Shown: one piece after another, positions 12,381-22,400 of the stretch
How the letters are laid out: each line of letters begins with the position of its first letter
Position numbering within the stretch: the first letter of the stretch is position 1
Assembly: GCF_025698545.1 (NCBI RefSeq)
Contig: NC_068569.1
Span: 9,300,001-9,364,000, forward strand
Source of the DNA: Gossypium raimondii
Taxonomy: Eukaryota > Streptophyta > Magnoliopsida > Malvales > Malvaceae
Direction: 5' to 3'
DNA length: 64,000 bases
Notes under the pieces: model-generated
The model's database searches: none
Seen by the model: the letters and a program-made list of their open reading frames with translations, nothing else
Told to the model about the DNA's origin: nothing
Made by a program: the position numbers and the translations under genes

Positions 12381-14063
12381 CGAAGTTGCAAAATAAGGTC
12401 AAAAGGGAGGTTGCAAATCAAAAGGTAAAATAACCAAAGCAATCCAATGAAGCTAATGTAGTAGAAGACTACAGTGATGACGAACTCCTAGTTGCTTTTG
12501 TTGACAACTCTAAAGTAAGAAAAGAGTGGATCCTCGATTCTGGTTGCACTTTCCATATAAATCCCAACCAGGATTGGTTTACAACATTTGAAACAGTGTA
12601 TGAAGGTGTTGTTTTAATAGGAAATAATGCTTAATGTAGAATTGCAGGTATTGGCACTGTCAAAATTAAGATGTTCAATAAAGTCGTCAGAACATTTGGT
12701 GAAGTACGACATATACCAAAATTGAAGAGAAATTTGATTTCATTGAGTACTCTTGATTCAAAATGGTACAAGTACATAGCTAAAAGTGGGGTTCTAAAGA
12801 TTAGCCATGGTTCTCTTGTTGTGATGAAAGGGTAGAGAAAGACTGCCAGTTATATGTTTTGTAGGGTTCAACAGTTATAGGTGGTGCAGTCGTCGTTTCC
12901 TCTTCATTGTCAGGTGATGATGTTATTAGGCTTTGGCATATGCATCTGGGGCATATGAGTGAAAATGGCATGGCAAAATTAAATAAAAGAGGACTTATTG
13001 ATGGACAAAACGTTAACAAATTGAAGTTCTGTGAGCACTGCATTTTTGGGGAGCAAAAGAGAATTTGATTCACTAGAGAAAACCGTAACACGAAGGGAAC
13101 GCTAGATTATATTCATTCTGATCTTTGGGAACCATCTAGATTGCCTTCTAGGGGCAGTACTAATTATATGCTAACAATCATTGATGAGATTTCCAAAAAT
13201 GTTTGAGCATTTTTTCCTAAAGCAGAAAAATGATGTGTTGCCCATGTTTAAGGATTGAAAGACTACGATAAAAAAAACAGACGGGAAAACAGATAAAACA
13301 TCTCCACACAGATAATGGCTTGGAATTTTGTTCTGATGAGTTTAATGAATTGTGCAAATCAAAACGAATCATGAGACACTTGACAGTTCATCATACTCCA
13401 CAGCAAAACGGTGTGGCAGAACAAATGAATAGAACAATAATGGAAAATGTTTGATACATGTTTCTGCATGCTTGTTTACCGAAATTGTTTTGGGCTGAAG
13501 CGGCCCCTACAACATGTTTTCTAATTAACTGGTCTTCTTCCATTGCTATTGAGAAAAAGACTCCATAAGAGATATGGTCTGGTACTCCTGCTAATTATTC
13601 TGATTTGAATATTTTTGGGTGTCCTGCGTATACTCATGTTAATAATGGTAAATTGAAGTCTAGATCTGTTAAGCTTGTTTTTATTGGATATAAGGCTAGT
13701 GTTAAATGGTATAAATTATGGTACCTTGAAACTAGGAAAGTTGTAATTAGCAGAGATGTTATTTTTTATGAGACTACTATGTTGCATAACTTACCTCTTA
13801 AAGACTCTTTTGATAAAAGACCAGCAAAGATCAAACACACATGTGAAATAGGTGGAGCTTCAAATTGATCCAAGATCTACAATAGAGTCTACTCTTCAGG
13901 TTAGTATAGAAACTCAGAGTATAGTTTTTTCTCCACCACAGTCAGCACCACAATATTCTATTATCAAGAACAGACCTAGAGGAGAAATTAAACCTCCAAA
14001 GAGGTTCACTAAGGTTGATTTCATTGCTTGTGCTTTAAATGTGGCTTAAGATATAGATGCAAA
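12381..14063 (+). pseudogene. copia gag end, protease and integrase (broken)
   Basis: Recognisable pieces in order: a gag tail near 12470; the aspartic protease motif [11 protein letters not shown] at about 12528; IPKLKRNLISLSTL at about 12715; a gag-pre-integrase zinc segment (LWHMHLGHMS then CEHC); integrase HTDNGLEF at about 13305; QNGVAEQMNRT at about 13402; and FGCPAYTHV at about 13614, which precedes the usual linker to reverse transcriptase. In-frame stops occur at about 12833 and 13450, and a frameshift lies near 13210-13300. A dead polyprotein; its frame continues beyond the gypsy-type insertion at 14069. Confidence 0.85.
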
Positions 14064-15299
14064 TAAAGTGTAATAGCCCGCTTTCAGTTAAACCGGAACA
14101 GTGGTTTCGAGACTACAAATCTGAATCTAAAAAAATATTTTAATATTATTTCATGGTCTGTATTATGATAGAAATATCGTATAAAAAATTCGTAAAGAAA
14201 TTTTACTGATTTCATATTTAATTTAATTAAATGGACCAAATTGCACAAATTGTAAAAGTTGAATTCTAGTAGCTAAAGGGATCAAATAACTATGGAATTC
14301 AAAATTGGAGGTCCTTATATGACAAATAGGTCATTAAGAGGAGTTAGTAGATAAGTATGATGATTCATCCATGGAAAATAAAATAAAAAGGACTAAATTG
14401 GAAAGAAAAGATGAAAAGATGATAAATGGATTAAATAAGAAAAAGATCATCATTTATCATCATTTTTCCCAAATAAAGACATGGAAACCCTAGCTAAGAT
14501 AATTTAGCTCAAGCAAGCTTAATTGGCTTAATTGGCTTAATTAGGTATGAATTCTTATCCCTTTTCAGTAATTTTCATATTTTTGGGATCGTAATAGCTT
14601 AATCTAGCTATCTCGGGTACTAATTTGTAAAGTTATCAAAGTATTAAAGTTTTTCCATGGATGATTATATATGAATTATGAAGTTTTATGATAGAAAATG
14701 AATGGTTGTTGATAGATAAACAACTTTTGTTAAGGAAATTTTGATAAAATTGTGATTTAGGGACTAAATTGTAAAGATGTAAAATTCATGGAAAAATTCT
14801 AAATTTTATGAATTACATGGGTTGTTAATGTTACATGTAAAAATCGGCTAGGCTTGGAATAAGGATTAAATTGCATGAATTTTATTTTTCGAGCCTAGGG
14901 ACAAAATCAGAATTAATTAAAAGTATAGGGGCAAAATAGTAATTTTGTCTACGATGTGAATTGGATTGAATTGAGTATGAATTGTCTTAAATTGAGCTAA
15001 ATTTACTCGTATAAATCCAGATAGACCAAATACGAAATTGGATCGAGGAAAAGAAAAAATATCGGATTAGTAGATTACAATCCACGAACACTTGTCAAGA
15101 TAAGTTCGTGTAACTAAATTGTAAATTTAAATGTTTTAAATTGAATAATTTTGTATGCGTATTGTATAATTGACATGTATGAAAGTTGATCACATATCTA
15201 ATAATACCCGATAAATAATAAGTCTCGTTTGGATAAATGAGATTCGATGGATACAGGGTTCCCATATTGGTTATGGTCCTGCATATGTTGCGGACACAC

Positions 15300-15775
15300 C
15301 ACAGCTCGAAAGAGCATCCCATTATTAGACATCTCGAGCTTCCTGTTATATGGTTCTTGTGAGCTTCCCGTTAATTGCTCTTCTGAGCATTCCGATTGGT
15401 TGTAATTCTGCATGTATTGTAGACACACCACAACTCTTATGAGCTGTTATATGGCTCTTCGTGATCTTCCCGATTAAAGGCTATTTGTGAGCTTCCTGAT
15501 TAAAGGCTCTTTGTGAGCTTCCTGATTAATGGCTTTCCGGAGCTTCTCGATATGGCTCACTTGAACTTCCCGATATATGGCTATCCCAAGCTTCCTGATT
15601 AATGGCTTTTCGGAGCTACCCGTTATTGGCTCGCATGAGCTTCTTAATTATGGCTCTTATGAGTTTTCCGTTATACAACACGAATAAGCTTCTTGTTATA
15701 CAACTCATATGAGCTTCCTATTATATGGCTCGAGAGAGAGCTTCCTGTTATGTGCTCACATGAGCATTCTCGAAT
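15300..15775. repeat. degenerate tandem array, unit about 24-27 bp
   Basis: At least 13 units of the form GAGCTTCCTGATTAAAGGCTCT with 24-27-base spacing, clearest between 15336 and 15772. It lies in the middle of the gypsy-type LTR. Units drift in both sequence and length, unlike a CRISPR array. Confidence 0.85.
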
Positions 15776-16639
15776 ATGAATTGACGGATTACAATTGTGT
15801 ACACTTCGTGTGTACTACCCGAGTATCCATCGATATTTAAATTGGTTTTAAGAGCAAAGTTCTGATATAAGTTAAGATGAATTCTGAATGAGATAATACC
15901 TGTATACACCGGAAAACACATGGAATTTTGATATTTGATGAGCTCATCCATGTTTCTTGATATTCACATTAAATATATGACTTACATGTTTGATGATGTT
16001 ATGTGTGCTTAGGCTATTTGCCAAATTACTTTGGATGTATTTTGCATTATTACCTTAAATGTAAATAAATGGTAAGTTAATTTCCTATTATACAAACTTA
16101 CTAAGTATTAAATGCTTACTCTGTTTATTTCTTCTGTTTTATAGTATTTGGAAGCTCGTAAAGGTTAGAAGCTAGTCGGAGACACATCACACTATCCATC
16201 GGCTCAATTTGGTATAAATAGTAAATTACTTTTAGTTATAATGGCATGCATAGGTTAACTAGCCAATGTTAATATGAAAATGATTTTGGTTGTAACTAGC
16301 CATTAGAATGACTTGTGATGAACATATTTTGATATGTATGTAAATGGCCTTATCATGTTTAATGTGTGCTAGTATGGTTGAATGAAGGATAATTTATAAA
16401 CATGTTGATGGTTGGTTTGAAATTGATAAATTAGGTACAAATGATTTTATATTTGTATATGGTCAAGTTGGTAAGTAAAGATTCTTAAATGGATGTGGTA
16501 AGATGTTAAGTATAAAGCTTAATTTTGATTGGATTTGAATGTCTTGTATTGGCTTGAGAACATATTTAAGTGTTTATGTAGGTGGAAGGAAAATTTGGGT
16601 GAGAAATATGGCTTGGAAATGACCTTATTTTGTCCACAT

Positions 16640-16985
16640 GGACAGAGACACAAGCGTGTGTCTTAGCTGTGTGTGTGTGACACACGGCCTAGCATATGGG
16701 CGTGTACTTTGGCTGTGTGTCCTATGCATCTTTAAAATTCAAAACAGAATGCTTGGTATTTTTCACACGGCCTGGCACACAGGCGCGTGGCTTGGCCGTG
16801 TGACCCCGACACCTATTTAATGCAAATTTTCATGTTCACACGGCCTAGTACACAGGCGTGTGACTTAGCCATGTGACCTAAGTCAGAGAATTACACCGGT
16901 AAGGGCACGGGCTGAGACACGACCGTGTGTCTTATTTCAAATGCCCACACGGCCTGGCCATACGGATGTGTGTCCCTTGCAGTTA
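16640..16985. repeat. degenerate CACACGGCC...GGCGTGTG repeats
   Basis: Four or five spaced copies of CACACGGCCTGGCACACAGG followed by CGTGTGNCTTGGCCGTGTG, about 70-85 bases apart, GC-rich in an AT-rich LTR and partly self-complementary. The same motif appears, reversed and decayed, near 48190-48230. Confidence 0.75.
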
Positions 16986-17215
16986 GGAAAAATTTTGAAA
17001 TTTTACGAAAAAATTTTTGAGTACCCAGTTTAGTCCCGACTTGTTTCTAATGTACATTATGGGCCTTGATGGCTCATATAAGGAACAATATGATTGAATA
17101 TGATCGATTTATGGTGTGAATGTTAAATGACATGAAATATATGTATTTGATTTGTAAATCCTGATAATACCCTATAACCCTGTTCCGACGATGGATATGA
17201 GTTAGGGGTGTTACA

Positions 17216-19094
17216 TCAAGAGTCGTCTGCTTATTTCGAGGCAGTTAGTTGTAAAGATTTAGGCAAGTGGATGATTGCTATACAAAAAGAAATGGAACCA
17301 CTTCATAAGAATATTACATGGAACCTAGTTAAGCTTCCTAAAGGTAAAAAGGTTGTTCGTTGTAAATGTGTGTTCAAGAAGAAAGAAGGGACTCTAAGAG
17401 TTGAAGAACCCAGATATAAAGCAAAACTGGTTGTAAAAGGTTACAATCAGATTCCAGGTGTAGACTTCATAGATATGTTTTCTCCAGTTGTTAAGCATAG
17501 CTCAGTTCGAGCATTACTTGGTATTGTGACCATGTATGATTTGGAGCTTGAGCAGTTAAATGTGAAAATAATATTCTTACATGGAGAACTTGAGGAAGAT
17601 ATTTACATCCAACAACTAGAGGGTTTCATAGTCTCAGAAAAGAAGGACTATGTTTGCTTGCTGAAAAAGTCTCTTTGTGGCCTAAAACAGTTACCTAGGC
17701 AGTGGTACAAGAAGTTTGATTCATTTATGACTACTCACGATTTCAAAACAAGCAATTTTGACAGTTGTGTTTATTTTTAAAAAAAAAAAGTAGTGATGGT
17801 TTATCTGTATATCTACTCCTTCATATTAATGGCATGTTGATAGCAACCAAATATAAATGAGAGATAAGAAAGGTCGAAGCCCAGCTTAGTGAAGAATTTG
17901 AGATAAAAGATTTGAAAGCAACAAAGAAGATACTTGGGATGGAAATTCTCAGAGATAGAAAAGTATGTAAATTGTACCTAAGTCAAAAATGGTACATTGA
18001 GAAAGTTCTTTGCAAGCTCAATATGCAGAGTGCTAAGCCTATTAGTACTCATTTAGCAGCTCATTTCAAACTTTCATCGGCTTTGTCTTCGTAATAAGAT
18101 GATAATATTAACTACATCTTACGGGTTTCATATTCAGTGTAGTAGGATCTCTCATGTATGCTATAGTTTACTCACGTCCAGATTTATCATATGTAATTAG
18201 TGCAGTTAGTAGATACATGGTAAATCCCGGTAAGGAACATTAAAAAATAATTCAGTGAATTTTTAAATACTTACGAGGTACTATTGATATTTGCTTACAA
18301 TTTGGAAGAACTAGAGATGGAGTCATTGGGTACGTTGATTCTGATTTTGTTGAAGACTTTGATAAAAGAAGGTCTCTCACAGGGTACGTCTTTACTATTG
18401 AGGGTTGCGCCATTAGTTGGAAAGCCACTTTACAGGCTATAGTTGCTTTGTCTACTACTGAAGCTAAGCACATAACGATTACAATACTTGTAAAAAAGCT
18501 ATTTAGTTGAAGAGACTCTTTTTTGAACTCAGTAAAGACCTTCAGATCAGTACAATGTTTTGTGATAGCCAGAGTGTCATCTTCCTTACGAATGATCAAA
18601 TGTTTCATGAGAGGACAAAGAAAATTGATGTTTGGTATCATTTTTGTGTGTGAAATTATTGCTCGTGGAAGAGGCGAATCTAGGGGGCTGGCAGGGGCCC
18701 CGACCCCCCTAAAATAAAAAATTGTTATTTAGGCCCTTTAAAAATTTTAATTTTTAAATTAATAAAGGTAAAATTACACTTTGACCCCCTAAAATTATAA
18801 AAATTTGATTTAATCTTTTAAAAATTATAAAGATATAGACTATTAAAAATTAAAATTTCATTCGGCCCCTCTAAAGAAATTTTCTGGCTTCGCCCATGGC
18901 TCATGGTGATATTGTTGTTAGCAAAGTTAGCACTCATGATAATCCTACAGATATGATGACTAAGTCACTTCCTATAGCCAAGTTTTAGCATTGTTTGGAC
19001 TTGATCGGTGTTCATTGTTGAAGAATACTCCTTAAGGGGTTTCATGGAAGAGGTGGAGAACTTGTTTGTTGAGAATTTGTGTCAAGGTGGAGAT
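17216..19094 (+). pseudogene. copia reverse transcriptase and RNase H (broken)
   Basis: Resumes after the LTR insertion with a reverse transcriptase frame open to 17780: WMIAIQKEME, KCVFKKKEG, RYKAKLVVKGYNQIPGVDF, FSPVVKHSSVRALL, FLHGELEEDIYIQQLEGF and SLCGLKQLPRQWYKKFD. A stop follows at an A-run near 17780. The catalytic YVDDM position reads HINGM at 17819-17836, so the active-site aspartates are gone. RNase H follows (YVDSDFVEDFDKRRSLTGYVF at about 18332, reading past more stops), and near 18935 the end motif [16 protein letters not shown] hAT MITE splits it at 18669. Confidence 0.85.
18669..18898. mobile_element. hAT-type MITE, copy 1
   Basis: A 230-base insert in the copia RNase H region. 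The flanking 8-mers are GCTCGTGG (18661-18668) and GCTCATGG (18899-18906), an 8-bp target duplication with one change, as for hAT elements. Ends are AAGAGGCGAATC and, read inward from the other side, CATGGGCGAAGCC. The body (GGGGGCTGGCAGGGGCCCC, then AT-rich) matches the element at 40331-40562 in reverse orientation. Confidence 0.8.
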
Positions 19095-19412
19095 TGTTAG
19101 AGTTGTGTGACCCGAATCCCATCATTTGTTAAAGAAATAAAATAGAGAGGCAAAATAGGGGGATCTATGGGGTTGAAAGACCGAGGGTTATACTTCTTCT
19201 ATTAGACATTAATTACAACAAGGTTGTTTAACCCTTAAATAGATGTAGTCGAACTCCTCTTATAGTTTGTGTTTTCAACATAGTGACTTTCCTTTCCTTT
19301 GCCCGTGGTTTTTTCCGATAAGGGTTTTCCACATAAAATCTGTGTGTTCTTATTTTTCTTTCTTATTGCTTTACAATTATTCCTACTACCATTATCGACG
19401 TTAATTATAACA
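19095..19412 (+). repeat. copia 3' LTR (318 bp)
   Basis: Runs from TGTTAGAG to TTATAACA. It has the usual copia R/U5 wording, GTGGTTTTTTCCGATAAGG, TTTTCCACATAAAATCTGTG and TTCTTATTTTTC, at 19305-19360. Polypurine-like GGTGGAGAT lies immediately upstream and the TAACA duplication immediately downstream. Confidence 0.85.
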
Positions 19413-19417
19413 TAACA

Positions 19418-22400
19418 ATATAAGAAAACTGTGATTAAACCTCTTATTAACATATTAATTATTAAAGTTTAAGTCCTCTAGATGTAATACTTGGCTTTAT
19501 ATAAAATAGTGGATAAGTTTATAAGGTTACAATTATTGCTTTGTAACGTTCCAAACTTCTTTATGATCATGTGATATTTCATTAGGTGACTATGATAACT
19601 ATATGATGATGAAAATCATGACAACAATATAACTAATTAATAAATATATGTGATTATATATGATCTCTATATACAATAAATATATATTGCATGCATAGTA
19701 GATATGATTAAAAATTTCGTTCCAAAAAAAACACCCAAATGATTAAAGATTGTGGAACGTAGTATTAGTGTATGATGTGGAGATCACCTGAAACTGGTAT
19801 TTTTATTAATTTCATCGATTAGAATTTATATATATAATATTGAGAGATAACACTATTTTAAATATTTGATAAAAAATTTAATCACCATTCCATATAAATG
19901 ATGCAACTTTTAGGATGATAAAATACTAGTGGCTTTCACCAAATTATTGGTGAAAAAGAAATAAGCATGTAATATGTCATGATATTAATAATAACCTTAG
20001 CTTTTTGTTTATTTAAATGAAAGGTGGTTATGGTACATAATTAGGACAGGTGTAAGATTAGTGAAGAGTATGGGAGCTTCCACTTAATTTCTGTCGAAAT
20101 TGTGGGTAACGCACAAATATTATATGATGCAAAAGGAGAGTACCAAAGAAACCTCATATACGCAATACATGGTGATGAGTGGTTTAATGTTTTTTGGGGA
20201 TGGGATATACCAGGAGTGGGACAACAGATAGTCGAAGCAGCAAAAGAGAAATTTGTTGCACTCAAAAAGATTACCCACATTTCTAAACAAGGAATGGATA
20301 GTTCACACAATCCTTAATTTGTGAGAGATGAATTGTACAATTTGTTGCTCCGCTTAATCATCTAAATTATTTTATACATACAAATAAAGTCTTACATCTG
20401 AATTGATGTGACTTATCTCTTAAGGGAACAATGTATAAAAAAGGTTGGGGGTGGGAGAATTATAGTGATTCTCATCAATTTAGCAATAGGGGGGATGGGA
20501 AGTAACATGTATTTGAGTATTAGGTGCTGAAATTCTTTTAATTTCATAACTTCTTTGTTTAACTTTTTTATAAAATGTTTAATATTGTATCTCGATATGT
20601 GTTTTATTATGGTACTTGTACTTTGAAAATGTATAATTTAGCACATGAACTATTAATATGTTATTCATTATGGTGCCTGATATTAACACTATTAATGAAT
20701 TTTAAACTAGTCAATAAAAATTCAAACAATTTTTTTTCAAATCAATAAATCCACATTCAAACAAAAAGAAAAACCGTCAACTAGTCCCTTAAAATGGGAA
20801 AATTTCCTTTGCACCCTTTCAAATTTGTAAAATTGTAAGCTAATTAATTTTAACCTGAAGAATGATAAACTTATAATTTAATCCTTGTAAAAACAATAAT
20901 AAAATTACACTTTTACTCTAAAAATTTTATAATTTAAAATTTACTACTAAAAGGAAGTGTAACTTCACCCTCCATAAAAATATATCCAATCCGCCCTTTT
21001 AACTTTCAAATGATTTGGGAGTGTTGAAAATACTTGTACAAGTGTTTGTACTTGTGGAAACAGATAATTAGGTAATGGGTCGGAAAAAGAAGAAGAAGAA
21101 AAAAGCTTCAAATAGATCATGCATGCTTACACCAAAAAATTCATGGTCGGTCCTTTGTAACCCTTATTATTTGGTGAAAAATGTACTAATAAGATTCTCA
21201 AGATTGGGGACCTTAAATTATCAGACAAGACTCATGTTCCTCCCACTCAACATTTGCTCAATTCTGCCATGCCAATCAGTCAATTTTTCCTCCAACTTGT
21301 TGCTTTCGAAAGTTTTAGAAGAAGAAATTAAAAACTACAACCCCTTTAACCAGAACAATCTCAGGGATTTAGCAAAGTAATCTCTCATATTATATACATA
21401 CACACACTGAAAAGGGCATCTCTACAGCTAGTTTAACTCACTGTTTATTACTTTAGTTATAAAATAGTGCATAGTTAGAGTGGTAGGCTGGTCCAATTCT
21501 AAGCTAATGCCATCTATATTGTGCTGATAGGGTCCAAGTTGGTGTAATTCAAGATGAATAAGAATGTCCCAATAATTTAGCTTAGCTGGTTTAGTAACAG
21601 ATTCAAAATTCCGATATTATGGTATAGTTTTAATTTACTTGTATATAAAATAAAAAGATGAAAGCATATTCCTGTTGTGGTGAAATAATGGAGTCTTTGG
21701 TATAAAGAAAAAAATGGTTCCATAATATCTTTGTTCGAAGATTTTGTGTTAAAAAATAAAAACCTTTCCTTTTCCACTTTTTGAGGGATACTAAATTCAA
21801 GCAAACCCTTTTTTTGCCTCTTCTTCTGGTGGTTATTATCAACCCATTTGTCCATCAAATTTTCAATGTGAAGCAACTTTCTTTCTTCCATACGGCGTAA
21901 TTTTTCCTGAAGAATGGCATTGAAAGGAATTGTTGATGGGATGCAAGAGACAGAGGGGATCGATCGGTGTTAAGGAATTGATGCAATCTTTCCGCTTTAC
22001 ATTATATAAATCCATCGCGTTTTCCAAAGAGATGATATTTAAAATATTAATCAAACCAAACTCCAAGTGGTACAATGAACTACTTACCATTCGTTGTATC
22101 TCAAGTATTCTGGTCTTTTTATTATTATCTTCTTTATCTACCCATTTCTGAGACGTTTCTTTTTATTTCTTTTAACCCCACCACAATTTCTTAAATTTTC
22201 AACATTTTCACCACTTAATTTGATTTTTTAAAAATTTATTTGGTAATATATGTCAACATATTACATGTTTGGTTTTAGAAGAGGAAGCATATAGTAATAA
22301 AAAGGCAAAGAAGCAAATCCTATTGGGTGGATTATTTAAGAAACAACAGCCACCCCATGCCTGAATTAAAGTAGTATAATCATGAAACATATCTGATGCG

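Larger units (their letters stand above)
14069..17215 (+). mobile_element. solo Ty3/gypsy-type LTR inserted in the copia element
   Basis: Begins TGTAATAGCCC and ends GGGGTGTTACA, with no coding sequence between. Flanks are TAAAG (14064-14068) and TCAAG (17216-17220), a 5-bp target duplication with one difference. It interrupts the copia polyprotein; taking out the insert and one flank copy leaves the copia frame continuous. The segments GGAACAGTGGTTTCGAGAC near the start and CCCTGTTCCGACGATGG near the end recur in the LTRs at 47952-54001 and 48860-52463. At 3.1 kb it is long for a plant LTR, as in the large gypsy families of cotton. A solo LTR left by recombination is the simplest reading; a non-autonomous element is the alternative. 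Confidence 0.8.
12304..19412 (+). mobile_element. old, 5'-deleted Ty1/copia retrotransposon
   Basis: Both edges are visible. TGTTAGAGTTGTGTG opens at 12304 and again at 19095, preceded there by the polypurine-like AAGGTGGAGAT. The 3' end reads TTATAACA, giving 5-bp terminal inverted repeats TGTTA/TAACA. The flanking 5-mer TAACA occurs at 12299-12303 and 19413-19417, a target-site duplication. The internal order protease, integrase, reverse transcriptase, RNase H is that of Ty1/copia. The left LTR is cut to about 77 bases, and the primer-binding site and most of gag are missing. Two later insertions interrupt it (14069-17215 and 18669-18898). Stops and frameshifts are numerous; it cannot be autonomous. 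Confidence 0.9.

Noticed and set aside
12801..13091. Minus-strand 96-codon frame
   Set aside because: Antisense to the copia protease-integrase region.
15300..15775. CRISPR-like array of short repeats
   Set aside because: Units are adjacent, drift in length and sequence, have no unique spacers, and lie in a plant LTR. The window is eukaryotic.
17208..17780. 190-codon frame as a gene
   Set aside because: It is the reverse transcriptase part of a dead copia element, beginning at the end of an inserted LTR.
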